This document shows, piece after piece, positions 12,065-23,745 of a stretch of 64,000 nucleotides of DNA (its first letter is position 1; every line of letters begins with the position of its first letter). The DNA is from Williamsia herbipolensis (GTDB lineage: Bacteria; Actinomycetota; Actinomycetes; Mycobacteriales; Mycobacteriaceae), in contig NZ_JXYP01000020.1 in assembly GCF_000964005.1 (NCBI RefSeq), forward strand, positions 1 to 64,000, given 5' to 3'. Made by a program: the position numbers and the translations under genes. The notes under the pieces were generated by a model. The model was not told the origin of the DNA. It did no database searches and worked only from the letters and a program-made list of their open reading frames with translations.

Positions 12065-12073
12065 TCTCCCGTG
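12052..12073 (+). promoter_or_regulatory. Hairpin enclosing the HAD stop and hisE start codon
   Basis: GGGAGA-CTGA-TCTCCC (12055-12070) is a perfect 6-bp stem. CAT and GTG extend it to nine pairs with one G-T wobble, so the hisE GTG lies in the stem base and the HAD TGA (12062-12064) in the loop. Ribosomes ending the HAD gene would melt it. This suggests translational coupling, or a weak terminator; inference only. Confidence 0.45.
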
Positions 12074-12334
12074 AAGACCTTCGACGACCTCTTTGCCGAG
12101 CTCACCGAGCGTGCTGCGACCCGACCGGAGGGCAGCGGGACCGTGGCCGCGCTCGACGCCGGCGTGCACACCCTCGGGAAGAAGATCATCGAGGAGGCCG
12201 GCGAGGTGTGGTTGGCCGCCGAGCACGAGTCGGACGAGTCGCTCGGCGAGGAGATATCCCAGTTGCTCTACTGGCTGCAGGTGATGATGATCAAACGTGG
12301 TCTCACACCGGCCGACGTGTACCGGTACCTGTAG
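12071..12334 (+). CDS. hisE: Phosphoribosyl-ATP pyrophosphatase HisE
   Basis: HisE hydrolyses phosphoribosyl-ATP to phosphoribosyl-AMP, the second step of histidine synthesis. The 87-residue protein is the usual stand-alone size and carries the all-alpha NTP-pyrophosphohydrolase signature [10 protein letters not shown] with acidic Mg ligands, followed by EEISQLLYW. It starts with GTG seven bases after the HAD stop and precedes hisG by 55 bases, the common actinobacterial hisE-hisG pairing. The start codon falls in a predicted hairpin. Confidence 0.93.
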   Translation: MKTFDDLFAELTERAATRPEGSGTVAALDAGVHTLGKKIIEEAGEVWLAAEHESDESLGEEISQLLYWLQVMMIKRGLTPADVYRYL

Positions 12335-12389
12335 ACACCTCGTTCACCACAGACCGACCGTCACGTCCCTCACGAAGGAAACAGATCAC

Positions 12390-13235
12390 ATGCTGCGCGT
12401 TGCCGTGCCGAACAAGGGTGCGCTGTCGGAATCGGCCGCGGCCATGCTCGCCGAGGCGGGTTACCGCCGACGCACCGACGCCAAGGACCTGACCGTCCTC
12501 GACTCCGCCAACGACGTCGAGTTCTTCTTCCTGCGTCCCAAGGACATCGCCATCTACGTCGGGTCGGGCGAGCTCGATCTCGGCATCACCGGCCGTGACC
12601 TCGCCTGGGATTCGCAGGCGCCGGTCACCGAGAGCCTGTCGCTGGGTTTCGGGGCGTCGACCTTCCGTTACGCCGGCCCCGTCGACACCGAGATGACCGA
12701 GGCCGACCTGTCGGGACGCCGGATCGCGACCTCGTTCGCCAACATCGTCCGCGCCGATCTCGACCGGCGCGGTATCACCGCCGAGATCATCCGACTCGAC
12801 GGAGCCGTCGAGATCTCCATCCAACTCGGCCTGGCCGACGCCATCGCCGACGTCGTCGGATCGGGACGCACACTGCGGCAACACAATCTGCGGGCGTTCG
12901 GCGACGTGATGTGCCAGTCGGAGGCCGTGCTCATCCACGGCGCCGACGTAGCGCCGTCCCGCGCGGCCGAGCAGCTCATCAAGCGCATCGAGGGCGTCGT
13001 GGTCGGGCAGCAGTACGTGATGATGGATTACGACTGCCGCAAGGATCTGCTCGACGCCGCCGTCGCGATCACCCCGGGACTGGAATCACCCACCGTGGCA
13101 CCGATGGCCGACGAGAACTGGGTCGCCGTGCGCGCGATGGTCCCGAGGGCGGGACACCAGTCGGTGATGGACGACCTGTCGGCCATGGGCGCCAAGGCCA
13201 TCCTGGCCAGCGACATCCGCTCCTGCCGCTTCTGA
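12390..13235 (+). CDS. hisG: ATP phosphoribosyltransferase HisG (long form)
   Basis: HisG couples ATP and PRPP in the committed, histidine-inhibited step of histidine synthesis. The 281-residue length marks the long form with a C-terminal ACT-like regulatory domain (from about residue 210, [11 protein letters not shown]-like segment onward), so no HisZ is needed. The N-terminal [12 protein letters not shown] and the central [15 protein letters not shown]-binding stretch are typical. A GAAGGAA Shine-Dalgarno precedes the ATG. It is convergent with the thioesterase gene, 15 bases apart. Confidence 0.95.
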   Translation: MLRVAVPNKGALSESAAAMLAEAGYRRRTDAKDLTVLDSANDVEFFFLRPKDIAIYVGSGELDLGITGRDLAWDSQAPVTESLSLGFGASTFRYAGPVDTEMTEADLSGRRIATSFANIVRADLDRRGITAEIIRLDGAVEISIQLGLADAIADVVGSGRTLRQHNLRAFGDVMCQSEAVLIHGADVAPSRAAEQLIKRIEGVVVGQQYVMMDYDCRKDLLDAAVAITPGLESPTVAPMADENWVAVRAMVPRAGHQSVMDDLSAMGAKAILASDIRSCRF

Positions 13236-13250
13236 CCGGGTGCGGGTGGC

Positions 13251-14080
13251 TCAGCCCGCGCGGGTGATGAGGATCGTCTGACTCGACCGTCCCAGCGAAC
13301 CCTCGGCGTCGAACAGGTCGGCCGCGGTGTAGCCGAACCCGTGCGCTCCGCCGACCATCGCGGCGTCGATCCCGGTCCAGTCGCCGGTCGGTGCACGGCG
13401 CAGGTGGATGGTGGTGTCGGTGTTCATCCACGTCCATTCCGTGGGCGAGAGCGTGGAGCCCAGACCGTTCGCGACGTCGACCATGCAGCAGGTGCGCACC
13501 AATGGTGTGGCGGTCTCCCCGGCGACGATGTCGACGGCGGGCCGCAGCCACGCCAGCCGAGGTCGATCCGGGTCGGTGGAGGCGCGGAACTCGACGGTCG
13601 AGATGAAACCCGATGCACCCCAACCGGCGTCGAGCCACGGCGGCAGCTCGCCGATCGTGTCGTCTCCGGCGGCGGGCACCGACGGGGAGTCGGCAGGCGC
13701 CGCGACCGCGGCGGTGTCGGAGGTGGCGATGAACCAGGCGGTGGCGCGAGCGGCGGTACGGAAGTCACCGGAGGCGGTCTGCACGTCCAGTTCGGCCTGC
13801 ACCTGCGCGATCTGTCGGCCCGGGCGGATGACCTGCGCGCGAACGCGGTTCTCCGACAGTCCGATCGCACCGAGGATGTCGACGGTGACCCGTGACATCG
13901 CCAGGTGCGCGGGCATGTCGAGGTTCTCGATCGCGCGGACCATCAGCGCCGACGGTGGGCCGCCGTGCTGGATGGTGTCGGTCCACACACTGACCGACTC
14001 GGCGGTCGGCATGAGGTGTTCCCAACCGTCGTCGGCGCCGAGCGGCACGTAGTAGCCGCGCGGGGCCGTCCCGGGGGCGG

Positions 14081-14084
<4 letters not shown>
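13251..14084 (-). CDS. Acyl-CoA thioesterase-like (double hotdog) protein
   Basis: This 277-residue protein resembles TesB-type double-hotdog thioesterases. The N-terminal hotdog contains the typical TIQHGGPPSALM helix and the second half ends with GFGYTAADLFDAEGSLGRSSQ, which matches the family's DQxG-like conserved tail region. It probably hydrolyses acyl-CoA or a similar thioester; the chain-length preference is unknown. The GTG start at 14084 overlaps the stop of the upstream RecB-like gene by four bases, so the two are translationally coupled. The longer frame upstream of 14084 is the shadow of that gene. Confidence 0.78.
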
Positions 14085-15896
<1,812 letters not shown>

Positions 15897-15955
15897 ACGA
15901 CCGGGCGAGCGGTGGGCGTCATCCCAGTTAACGAGACGTCAACGTCGAACGTCGT

Positions 15956-15984
15956 GGCATGCGGGGCATGTCGCCCCGCACGCC
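15956..15984 (+). terminator. Hairpin between trmI and arc
   Basis: An 11-bp inverted repeat with one mismatch (core TGCGGGG and CCCCGCA around a 7-base loop) lies 60 bases after trmI and ends two bases before the arc -10. There is no T-tract. It could end trmI transcription or act as an operator. Just upstream are three ACGTC repeats at 15936, 15942 and 15949. Confidence 0.4.
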
Positions 15985-15986
15985 GG

Positions 15987-15992
15987 TAGCGT
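15987..15992 (+). promoter_or_regulatory. Predicted -10 element for arc/mpa
   Basis: TAGCGT lies about 49 bases before the ATG. The implied transcription start near 15999 gives a short leader containing the strong GGAGAGGAG Shine-Dalgarno. No convincing -35 is seen because the hairpin occupies that region. Confidence 0.35.
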
Positions 15993-16040
15993 GGGGTAAC
16001 GGTGAAACCGATGGTGTTCCGCCGGGGAGAGGAGTCAGCA

Positions 16041-17807
16041 ATGACCGAATCCGATCGCCACGACCCCGCAGGCGCGCAGAAATCGACCGCGCGCTCGACA
16101 GGCTCAGGCAACGCCCCCATGCCCGATACCGGGAACCGCGGTCTGCATGTCCCGCCGGACTCGACCGACACCGACCCGCAGACGCGCATCGAGACGCTGA
16201 CCGCACGCAACGCGAAGCTGCTCGACACCCTCAAGGACGCACGTCAGCAGCTGCTCGCGCTGCGCGAGGAGGTCGACCGTCTCGGCCAGCCGCCGAGCGG
16301 CTACGGCGTGTTGCTCGACACCTACGAGGACTCGACGGTGGACGTGTTCACCTCGGGCCGCAAGATGCGCCTCACGATCTCGCCGAACATCGAGGTCGAC
16401 ACGCTCAAACGCGGTCAGACGCTACGCCTGAACGAGGCCCTCACCATCGTCGAGGCGCTCGCGTTCGACTCCGTCGGCGAGATCAGCACCCTGCGCGAGG
16501 TCCTCGGGACCGGCGACCGCGCCCTGGTCGTGGGTCACGCCGACGAGGAACGCGTCGTCTGGTTGGCCGAGCCCCTCATGGGCGAGGTCGACGGCGAGGA
16601 CGGCCACCGCCGCAAGCTCCGCCCGGGCGACTCGCTGCTCGTCGACACCAAGGCCGGTTTCGCGTTCGAGCGCGTCCCGAAGGCCGAGGTCGAGGACCTC
16701 GTGCTCGAGGAGGTGCCCGATGTCGGCTACGAGGACATCGGTGGTCTCGGCCGCCAGATCGAGCAGATCCGCGACGCCGTGGAGCTGCCGTTCCTGCACA
16801 AGGACCTGTTCCGTGACTACTCGCTGCGCCCGCCGAAGGGCGTCCTGCTCTACGGCCCTCCCGGCTGCGGCAAGACGCTCATCGCCAAGGCCGTCGCCAA
16901 CTCGCTGGCCAAGAAGATCGCCCTGGCCCGCGGCGACGACGCCCGCGAGGCCAAGTCGTACTTCCTCAACATCAAGGGCCCCGAGCTCCTCAACAAGTTC
17001 GTCGGCGAGACCGAGCGGCACATCCGGCTGATCTTCCAGCGGGCCCGCGAGAAGGCCTCCGAGGGCACCCCGGTGATCGTGTTCTTCGACGAGATGGACT
17101 CGATCTTCCGCACCCGCGGATCCGGTATCTCCTCCGACGTCGAGACCACCGTCGTGCCGCAGCTGTTGAGCGAGATCGACGGCGTCGAGGGTCTCGAGAA
17201 CGTCATCGTGATCGGTGCGTCGAACCGCGAGGACATGATCGACCCCGCGATCCTGCGTCCCGGTCGTCTCGACGTGAAGATCAAGATCGAGCGACCCGAT
17301 GCCGAGTCGGCGATCGACATCTTCTCGAAGTACCTCGTCGACACCCTGCCGATCCACTCCGACGACATCGAGGAGTTCGGTGGCGACCGCGCCGCGTGCA
17401 TCGCCGCGATGATCGAGCGCGTGGTGGAGAAGATGTACGCCGAGAACGACGACAACCGCTTCCTCGAGGTGACCTACGCCAACGGCGACAAAGAGGTCAT
17501 GTACTTCAAGGACTTCAACTCCGGCGCGATGATCCAGAACGTCGTCGACCGGTCGAAGAAGTACGCGATCAAGTCGCAGCTCGAGACGGGCACACCGGGA
17601 CTGCGCGTGCAGCACCTGTTCGACTCGATCCTCGACGAGTTCGCCGAGAACGAGGACCTGCCGAACACCACCAATCCCGATGACTGGGCCCGCATCTCGG
17701 GCAAGAAGGGTGAGCGGATCGTCTACATCCGCACGTTGGTCACCGGCAAGAGCGCCGGCGCCAGCCGCGCGATCGACACCGAGACGAACACCGGCCAGTA
17801 CCTGTAG
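16041..17807 (+). CDS. arc: Proteasome-associated AAA ATPase Arc/Mpa
   Basis: Arc/Mpa is the hexameric unfoldase that binds Pup on tagged proteins and feeds them to the 20S proteasome. The 588-residue protein has an N-terminal coiled coil (around 50-85) that engages Pup, two OB folds, then an AAA domain with Walker A GPPGCGKT near 271 and Walker [11 protein letters not shown] near 349. The C-terminal QYL is the proteasome-docking tail. The ATG follows GGAGAGGAG by six bases; an earlier in-frame start at 16002 lacks such a site. It heads the proteasome locus. Confidence 0.96.
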   Translation: MTESDRHDPAGAQKSTARSTGSGNAPMPDTGNRGLHVPPDSTDTDPQTRIETLTARNAKLLDTLKDARQQLLALREEVDRLGQPPSGYGVLLDTYEDSTVDVFTSGRKMRLTISPNIEVDTLKRGQTLRLNEALTIVEALAFDSVGEISTLREVLGTGDRALVVGHADEERVVWLAEPLMGEVDGEDGHRRKLRPGDSLLVDTKAGFAFERVPKAEVEDLVLEEVPDVGYEDIGGLGRQIEQIRDAVELPFLHKDLFRDYSLRPPKGVLLYGPPGCGKTLIAKAVANSLAKKIALARGDDAREAKSYFLNIKGPELLNKFVGETERHIRLIFQRAREKASEGTPVIVFFDEMDSIFRTRGSGISSDVETTVVPQLLSEIDGVEGLENVIVIGASNREDMIDPAILRPGRLDVKIKIERPDAESAIDIFSKYLVDTLPIHSDDIEEFGGDRAACIAAMIERVVEKMYAENDDNRFLEVTYANGDKEVMYFKDFNSGAMIQNVVDRSKKYAIKSQLETGTPGLRVQHLFDSILDEFAENEDLPNTTNPDDWARISGKKGERIVYIRTLVTGKSAGASRAIDTETNTGQYL

Positions 17808-17823
17808 GTCTCGTCGCAGCCTC

Positions 17824-17829
17824 TAGGCT
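17824..17829 (+). promoter_or_regulatory. -10 element for leaderless dop
   Basis: TAGGCT ends six bases before the dop ATG, only 16 bases after the arc stop. dop may therefore be transcribed separately as a leaderless mRNA as well as by read-through. Confidence 0.5.
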
Positions 17830-17835
17830 CGGGGC

Positions 17836-19335
17836 ATGCAACGAATCATCGGCACCGAGGTCGAATACGGCATCTCCGCACCCAACGAGGCGGGCGCCAA
17901 TCCGATCATGACCTCGACGCAGGCGGTTCTCGCGTATGCCGCGGCGGCAGGCGTGCCCCGGGCGAAGCGGACGCGGTGGGACTACGAGGTCGAGTCGCCG
18001 CTGCGTGACGCACGCGGTTTCGATCTCGGTCGGGGTTCGGGCCCCGCACCGATCATCGACGCCGACGAGGTCGGTGCGGCGAACATGATCCTCACCAACG
18101 GTGCCCGGCTCTACGTCGACCACGCCCACCCCGAGTACTCCGCGCCCGAGGTCACCGATCCGATGGACGCGGTGATCTGGGACAAGGCCGGCGAACGGGT
18201 GATGGAGGCCGCGGCGCGCCACGTCGCGAGCGTCCCCGGTGCGCCGAAGCTGCAGCTGTACAAGAACAACATCGACGGCAAGGGCGCCTCGTACGGCACC
18301 CACGAGAACTACCTGATGGCCCGCGACACCCCGTTCACCTCGGTGATCACCGGGCTCACACCGTTCTTCGCCACACGCCAGGTGTTCACCGGCTCGGGCC
18401 GGGTGGGCATCGGCCAGTCCGGCGACGACCCCGGTTTCCAGCTGTCGCAGCGCGCCGACTACATCGAGGTCGAGGTCGGCCTCGAGACCACCCTCAAGCG
18501 CGGCATCATCAACACCCGCGACGAGCCGCACGCGGACCCCGACCGCTACCGGCGGCTGCACGTGATCATCGGCGACGCGAACCTCGCCGAGACCGCCACC
18601 TATCTCAAGGTCGGCACCGCCTCGCTGGTCCTCGACATCATCGAGGGCGGGGTGGACCTCCGCGACCTCGAACTCGCCCGACCCGTCACCGCGGTGCACA
18701 AGATCAGCCACGACCCGACCCTCACGCAGACCGTCGCGCTGGCCGACGGCCGCGAGATGACCGCCCTTGCGGTGCAGCGGATATACCACGAGCGCTGCGC
18801 CGAGTTCTTCCGCACGCGCGGCGGTGACGACCCTCGCGCGCAGCACGTCCTCGACACGTGGATCGACGTCCTGGACCGCCTCGAACGCGATCCGATGGAG
18901 TGTTCGGACATCCTCGACTGGCCGGCCAAGCTGCGTCTGCTGGAGGGGTTCCGCAACCGCGAGGGGCTTGCGTGGTCGGCCCCGCGGTTGCAGCTCGTCG
19001 ACCTGCAGTACTCCGACGTCCGCCTCGACAAGGGGCTCTACAACCGGCTCGTCGCGCGCGGGTCGATGAAGCGACTGGTCACCGAGGCGCAAGTCATGGA
19101 CGCCGTGTCGTCGCCGCCGGAGAACACGCGCGCGTACTTCCGCGGCGAGTGCCTGCGCCGATTCGGTGCCGACATCGCGGCCGCGAGCTGGGATTCGGTG
19201 ATCTTCGACCTGGGTGGCGACTCGCTGGTGCGCATCCCGACCCTCGAGCCCCTGCGGGGCAGCAAAGCCCATGTGGGCGCGCTCCTCGATTCCGTCGACT
19301 CCGCGGCCGAACTGGTCGACCAGCTGACCAACTGA
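17836..19335 (+). CDS. dop: Pup deamidase/depupylase Dop
   Basis: Dop deamidates the C-terminal Gln of Pup to Glu and also removes Pup from substrates. The 499-residue protein has the carboxylate-amine-ligase fold. GTEVEYG at the N-terminus supplies the Mg/ATP-binding glutamates, and [14 protein letters not shown] supplies the catalytic Asp. The roughly 40-residue insertion between them, rich in Arg and Gly, is the Dop loop that separates Dop from PafA. The neighbouring Pup ends in Gln, so Dop is required for pupylation here. Confidence 0.95.
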   Translation: MQRIIGTEVEYGISAPNEAGANPIMTSTQAVLAYAAAAGVPRAKRTRWDYEVESPLRDARGFDLGRGSGPAPIIDADEVGAANMILTNGARLYVDHAHPEYSAPEVTDPMDAVIWDKAGERVMEAAARHVASVPGAPKLQLYKNNIDGKGASYGTHENYLMARDTPFTSVITGLTPFFATRQVFTGSGRVGIGQSGDDPGFQLSQRADYIEVEVGLETTLKRGIINTRDEPHADPDRYRRLHVIIGDANLAETATYLKVGTASLVLDIIEGGVDLRDLELARPVTAVHKISHDPTLTQTVALADGREMTALAVQRIYHERCAEFFRTRGGDDPRAQHVLDTWIDVLDRLERDPMECSDILDWPAKLRLLEGFRNREGLAWSAPRLQLVDLQYSDVRLDKGLYNRLVARGSMKRLVTEAQVMDAVSSPPENTRAYFRGECLRRFGADIAAASWDSVIFDLGGDSLVRIPTLEPLRGSKAHVGALLDSVDSAAELVDQLTN

Positions 19336-19409
19336 GTCCGCCCGCAGGTTCTCCCTCGAGGTACCGGTGGGTCGGCCACGCGGGCGACCCTTTCCGACAT
19401 CGGCCCCGG

Positions 19410-19415
19410 TAGGGT
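19410..19415 (+). promoter_or_regulatory. Predicted -10 element for pup-prcBA
   Basis: TAGGGT gives an expected start near 19422 and a leader of about 53 bases that carries AAGGAGG (19463-19469) five bases before the pup ATG. Unlike dop and pafA, this promoter would make a leadered message suited to high expression. Confidence 0.4.
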
Positions 19416-19474
19416 GTTCCTACGGACCTTCCCGACGTGACGCCGGGTGAAGTCGCAGGCTCAAGGAGGCAGCA

Positions 19475-19669
19475 ATGGCGCAGGAACAGACGAGGCGTAG
19501 CGGTGGCGGGGACGATGACTCCGGTACCGGTCCCGACACGAGTGCCGGCCAGGAACGTCGCGAGAAGCTCGCCGACGACACCGATGACCTCCTCGACGAG
19601 ATCGACGACGTGCTCGAGGAGAACGCCGAGGACTTCGTGCGCGCCTATGTGCAGAAGGGCGGCCAGTGA
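19475..19669 (+). CDS. pup: Prokaryotic ubiquitin-like protein Pup
   Basis: Pup is the small disordered tag attached to substrate lysines for proteasomal degradation. The 64-residue protein has the acidic helix [18 protein letters not shown] that binds the Arc coiled coil, and the C-terminal GGQ. The terminal Gln must be deamidated by Dop before PafA can use it. AAGGAGG lies five bases upstream of the ATG. The stop overlaps the prcB GTG in a GTGA junction, coupling tag and proteasome synthesis. Confidence 0.97.
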   Translation: MAQEQTRRSGGGDDDSGTGPDTSAGQERREKLADDTDDLLDEIDDVLEENAEDFVRAYVQKGGQ

Positions 19670-20517
19670 GCGATCCGGTCACCTCGCTCGGTCGAGATCT
19701 CTCCTCGTTCTCCGATCATCTCCGGCGTAATGCGCCGGAATTGTTGCCCGACAGTCGATTCACCGCCTCGAACGGTGCTGACCTGATCCCGCACGGCACC
19801 ACCATCGTCGCGGTCAACTTCCCCGGCGGGGTGCTGATCGCCGGTGATCGCCGCGCGACCGCGGGCAACATGATCGCCAGCCGCGACATCCGCAAGGTCT
19901 TCGTCACCGACGAGTACTCCGCGGCGGGCATCGCCGGAACGGCGGGCATCGCCGTGGAGATGGTCCGGTTGTTCGCGGTGGAGCTCGAGCACTACGAGAA
20001 GATCGAGGGCATCCCGCTCACACTCGACGGCAAGGTCAACCGTCTCGCCGCCATGGTGCGGTCGAATCTCGGTGCGGCCATGCAGGGTCTGGCCGCGATC
20101 CCGATGCTCGTCGGCTACGACGCCGACGGTGACGACAACAATGGGGCCGATGAGAACCGTCGGGGGCGCATCTTCTCCTTCGACGTCGCCGGTGACCGGC
20201 ACGAGGAGTTCGGTGGCTTCCAGGCCATCGGTTCGGGTTCGGTGTTCGCGAAGTCGGCGTTGAAGAAGCTCTACCGTCCCGATCTCGACACCGACTCGGC
20301 CCTGTCGATCGCCGTCGAGTCGCTGTTCGACGCCGCCGACGACGACTCCGCCACCGGCGGACCGGATCTGGTGCGCCGCATCGTCCCGACGGCGGTCGTG
20401 ATCGGTCGCGACGGCGCACAGGAGATCGCCGCCGACCGCATCGAGGAGGCCGCTCGCGCGGTCATCGCGCAACGGACCGCAGCCAACGAGGCCGCTCCGT
20501 GGGGAGGCACGGTATGA
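19666..20517 (+). CDS. prcB: 20S proteasome beta subunit PrcB
   Basis: PrcB supplies the proteolytic sites of the 20S core. The 283-residue precursor has a 44-residue propeptide ending in PHG, and autocleavage would expose Thr45 (TTIVAVNF) as the nucleophile, with GDRRAT supplying the conserved Asp/Arg and a Lys near residue 77 expected from the family. The propeptide is shorter than the 57 residues I recall for M. tuberculosis. The GTG start overlaps the pup stop, and its own stop overlaps the prcA ATG by four bases. Confidence 0.96.
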   Translation: MSDPVTSLGRDLSSFSDHLRRNAPELLPDSRFTASNGADLIPHGTTIVAVNFPGGVLIAGDRRATAGNMIASRDIRKVFVTDEYSAAGIAGTAGIAVEMVRLFAVELEHYEKIEGIPLTLDGKVNRLAAMVRSNLGAAMQGLAAIPMLVGYDADGDDNNGADENRRGRIFSFDVAGDRHEEFGGFQAIGSGSVFAKSALKKLYRPDLDTDSALSIAVESLFDAADDDSATGGPDLVRRIVPTAVVIGRDGAQEIAADRIEEAARAVIAQRTAANEAAPWGGTV

Positions 20518-21284
20518 CGTTCCCGTACTACGCCAGTGCCGAGCAGATCATGCGCGACCGCTCGGAGTTGGCCCGCAAAGGAATCGCCCGCGGCCGCAGC
20601 GTCATCGTCCTCACCTACGCCGACGGCGTGTTGTTCGTGGCCGAGAACCCGTCGAACGCACTCCGCAAGGTCTCCGAGATCTACGACCGCATCGGGTTCG
20701 CCGCGGTCGGCAAGTACAACGAGTTCGAGAGCCTGCGCAAGGCCGGGATCCAGCACGCCGACATGCGGGGCTACAGCTACGATCGCGCCGATGTGAGTGG
20801 GCTGTCGCTCGCCAACGCCTACGCCAACACCCTCGGTTCGGTGTTCACCGAGCAGGCCAAGCCGTTCGAGGTCGAACTGTGCGTCGCCGAGATCGGCCCG
20901 TTCGGGAGCACGAAACCCGCTCAGCTGTACCGCATCACCTACGACGGCTCGATCAACGACGAGACCCGTTTCCTGGTGATGGGTGGCGCGAACGAGGCCA
21001 TCTCCACGGCCATGAAGGACGGCTACGTCGCCGACTCCGACCTCGCCACGGCCCTGACGACGGCAGTGGCGGCCCTGGGTTCCCCGGCCGCACCGGCGAA
21101 CGGGTCCTCGGCCCCGACTCCCGAACCGCGGGTGCTGACCGCGGGGGATCTCGAGGTCGCGACCCTCGACCGCAACCGACCGCGCCGCGCGTTCCGACGT
21201 CTGTCGGCCGACGCGGTGGCGGCCATGTTGCCGACGCCGGCGTCGACATCCGATCCTGCCGACGGCGAGTCGACCCCGGAGTAG
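20514..21284 (+). CDS. prcA: 20S proteasome alpha subunit PrcA
   Basis: PrcA forms the non-catalytic outer rings that gate the 20S core and bind the Arc C-terminus. The 256-residue protein begins [27 protein letters not shown], the typical gate and H0 region. After the alpha fold (to about residue 190) comes a Pro/Ala/Ser-rich tail of about 65 residues ending in an acidic stretch, a feature of actinobacterial PrcA. The ATG overlaps the prcB stop (ATGA), ensuring equal subunit synthesis. Confidence 0.96.
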   Translation: MTFPYYASAEQIMRDRSELARKGIARGRSVIVLTYADGVLFVAENPSNALRKVSEIYDRIGFAAVGKYNEFESLRKAGIQHADMRGYSYDRADVSGLSLANAYANTLGSVFTEQAKPFEVELCVAEIGPFGSTKPAQLYRITYDGSINDETRFLVMGGANEAISTAMKDGYVADSDLATALTTAVAALGSPAAPANGSSAPTPEPRVLTAGDLEVATLDRNRPRRAFRRLSADAVAAMLPTPASTSDPADGESTPE

Positions 21285-21353
21285 GACGTCCCGACGTCTC
21301 GCCACACGACGGGCCCTCCTCGGCGGGAACCGCCCCGCTCACCCCTGCACCGG

Positions 21354-21359
21354 TAGGGT
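21354..21359 (+). promoter_or_regulatory. -10 element for leaderless pafA
   Basis: TAGGGT ends seven bases before the GTG at 21367, so the start codon should be at or next to the 5' end of the mRNA. It separates pafA from the pup-prcBA transcript. Confidence 0.55.
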
Positions 21360-21366
21360 TGAGCGA

Positions 21367-22725
21367 GTGGAACGACGAATCATGGGCATCGAGACCGAAT
21401 TCGGTGTGACCTGCACTTTTCATGGTCATCGACGCCTGAGCCCGGACGAGGTCGCGCGGTATCTGTTCCGGCGGGTGGTGTCGTGGGGCCGATCGTCGAA
21501 CGTGTTCCTGCAGAACGGCGCGCGTCTCTACCTCGATGTGGGTTCGCACCCCGAGTACGCGACCGCCGAGTGCGACAGCCTCGTGCAGCTCATCAACCAC
21601 GATCGCGCCGGCGAACTGGTGCTCGAGGAGCTGCTGATCGACGCCGAGCGGCGTCTCGCCGACGAGGGCATCGGCGGCGACATCTACCTGTTCAAGAACA
21701 ACACCGACTCGGCGGGCAACTCCTACGGATGCCACGAGAACTACCTGGTGGTGCGTGCGGGGGAGTTCTCCCGCATCTCCGACGTGCTGTTGCCCTTCCT
21801 CGTGACCCGTCAGCTGATCTGCGGCGCCGGGAAGGTGCTGCAGACCCCGAAGGCGGCCACCTACTGTCTGTCGCAGCGGGCCGAGCACATCTGGGAGGGT
21901 GTCTCCTCGGCGACCACGCGGTCGCGGCCGATCATCAACACCCGCGACGAACCGCACGCCGACGCCGAGAAGTACCGCCGACTCCACGTCATCGTGGGCG
22001 ACTCGAACATGGCCGAGACCACCACCATGCTCAAGGTCGGTACCGCGGCACTGGTGCTCGAGATGATCGAGGCCGGCGTGGCGTTCCGCGACTTCGCCCT
22101 GGACAACCCGATCCGCGCGATCCGCGAGGTCAGCCACGACACCACCGGGCGCCGTCCGGTACGGCTCGCCGGCGGACGTCAGGCCAGCGCGCTGGACATC
22201 CAGCGCGAGTACCACGCGCGGGCGGTCGAGCACCTACGCAACCGCAAGCCCGATCCCGAGATGGACCTCGTCGTCGACCTGTGGGGCCGCACCCTCGACG
22301 CGGTCGAGAGCCAGGACTTCTCCTCGGTCGACACCGAGATCGACTGGGTGATCAAGCGCAAGCTCTTCCAGCGCTACATCGATCGCTACGACATGGACAT
22401 GTCGGACCCGAAGATCGCTCAGCTCGACCTCGCCTTCCATGACATCAAGCGGGGCCGCGGTGTCTTCGACCTGCTCTCGCGCAAGGGACTTGTCAAGCGG
22501 GTCACCACCGACGAGGCGATCGCCGCCGCGGTCGACGAGCCCCCGCAGACCACCCGCGCGAAACTGCGTGGCGACTTCATCTCGGCGGCGCAGAAGGCGG
22601 GTCGCGATTTCACCGTCGACTGGGTGCACCTCAAGCTCAACGACCAGGCCCAGCGCACGGTGCTGTGCAAGGACCCGTTCCGCAACGTCGACGAGCGAGT
22701 CGATCGCCTCATTGCGTCGATGTAG
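21367..22725 (+). CDS. pafA: Pup-protein ligase PafA
   Basis: PafA phosphorylates the C-terminal Glu of deamidated Pup and joins it to substrate lysines. The 452-residue protein has MGIETEFG with Mg/ATP-binding glutamates and [20 protein letters not shown] with the catalytic Asp. It lacks the Dop loop. The GTG start (reading [13 protein letters not shown]) is supported by the -10 element seven bases upstream; the ATG six residues later is less likely for a leaderless gene. pafB follows after 27 bases. Confidence 0.96.
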   Translation: MERRIMGIETEFGVTCTFHGHRRLSPDEVARYLFRRVVSWGRSSNVFLQNGARLYLDVGSHPEYATAECDSLVQLINHDRAGELVLEELLIDAERRLADEGIGGDIYLFKNNTDSAGNSYGCHENYLVVRAGEFSRISDVLLPFLVTRQLICGAGKVLQTPKAATYCLSQRAEHIWEGVSSATTRSRPIINTRDEPHADAEKYRRLHVIVGDSNMAETTTMLKVGTAALVLEMIEAGVAFRDFALDNPIRAIREVSHDTTGRRPVRLAGGRQASALDIQREYHARAVEHLRNRKPDPEMDLVVDLWGRTLDAVESQDFSSVDTEIDWVIKRKLFQRYIDRYDMDMSDPKIAQLDLAFHDIKRGRGVFDLLSRKGLVKRVTTDEAIAAAVDEPPQTTRAKLRGDFISAAQKAGRDFTVDWVHLKLNDQAQRTVLCKDPFRNVDERVDRLIASM

Positions 22726-22738
22726 GTCGGCGGTGTCT

Positions 22739-22744
22739 TAGGCT
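22739..22744 (+). promoter_or_regulatory. -10 element for leaderless pafBC
   Basis: TAGGCT ends eight bases before the pafB ATG at 22753. It also covers the first base of an in-frame TTG at 22744, which argues against that TTG as the start. Confidence 0.45.
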
Positions 22745-22752
22745 TGGCGGCG

Positions 22753-23745
22753 ATGGCCACCACCAAAGTCGAACGTCTGATGAACCTGGTGATCTGCCTG
22801 TTGGCGAGCCCCCGGTTCGTGACAGCTGAGCAGATCCGCAGCAGCGTCACCGGCTACGGCGAGTCGAAGACCGACGAGGCGTTCAACCGCATGTTCGAGC
22901 GCGACAAGACCGAACTGCGCGACCTCGGCATCCCGTTGGAGACCGGTCGCGACTCGGCGTTCAGCGACACCGACGGATACCGCATCAACCGCGACGCCTA
23001 CGAACTGCCGGCCATCGCGCTCGACCGCGACGAGGCCGCCGCGGTCACCATGGCCGCCGCGCTGTGGGACACCCCGACGATGGCCGCCGCGGCCCGCGGC
23101 GCGCTGCTCAAACTGCGCGCCGGTGGTGTCGAACTGGGCGCCGATTCGGCCCTCGACGTCGGCGTGCACAGTGCCGCACCCCGATCGATGGGGTCCGAGG
23201 CGGTGCTCGCCGCCCTGCTCGCCGCGATCGACCACGGCCGCGGCGTCACCTTCGAACACCGACCGACCCGCACCCGACCGGTGGCCACCCGACACCTCGA
23301 ACCGTGGGGCGTCGTGACCCACCGGGGTCGGTGGTACGTGGTGGGCCACGACCTCGAGCGCGGCGAGACCCGTACGTTCCGACTGTCACGCATCTCCGAA
23401 CCGGTGGTCGAGACCGACCAGGTCGCGCACCGTCCCGAGGGCGTCGACCTCCGCGAGGTCGTGGCCGCGGCCGTGGGTTTCGGCGACGGCGCCCACACCC
23501 GCTCGGCCACCGTCTGGGTGGCCGATGGCCGCGCGGAGGGGATGCGGCGGTCTGCGGTGTCGTCGGAGCCGCGTGAGCTCGGGGGACGCAGCGGATCGGC
23601 ACTGCGGATCGAGGGCTGGACCGTCGACTCGCTGGCGCGTCAGGTCCTCGGCGCCGGTGCGGACGCGGTGGTGCTCGAACCGGCCGATCTGCGGGATCGC
23701 GTGATCGCCGACCTGCGCACGCTCGCCGCCGAGGTGACGGCATGA
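22753..23745 (+). CDS. pafB: WYL-domain transcription factor PafB
   Basis: PafB acts with PafC as a DNA-damage-responsive activator in mycobacteria, independent of LexA; I infer the same role here. The 330-residue protein has an N-terminal winged helix (about 1-90, KVERLMNLVICLLASPRFVTAEQI), a WYL domain (RWYVVGHDLERGETRTFRLSRI) and a WCX-type C-terminal extension. It overlaps pafC by four bases. In spite of the name it is not a known part of the pupylation enzymes. Confidence 0.92.
   Translation: MATTKVERLMNLVICLLASPRFVTAEQIRSSVTGYGESKTDEAFNRMFERDKTELRDLGIPLETGRDSAFSDTDGYRINRDAYELPAIALDRDEAAAVTMAAALWDTPTMAAAARGALLKLRAGGVELGADSALDVGVHSAAPRSMGSEAVLAALLAAIDHGRGVTFEHRPTRTRPVATRHLEPWGVVTHRGRWYVVGHDLERGETRTFRLSRISEPVVETDQVAHRPEGVDLREVVAAAVGFGDGAHTRSATVWVADGRAEGMRRSAVSSEPRELGGRSGSALRIEGWTVDSLARQVLGAGADAVVLEPADLRDRVIADLRTLAAEVTA

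Noticed and set aside
13241-13258. Terminator hairpin between hisG and the thioesterase gene
   Set aside because: The best stem is five base pairs with an 8-base loop in GC-rich sequence, no better than expected by chance.
22744-22752. TTG start for pafB at 22744
   Set aside because: It overlaps the predicted -10 hexamer. ATG 22753 fits a leaderless transcript.
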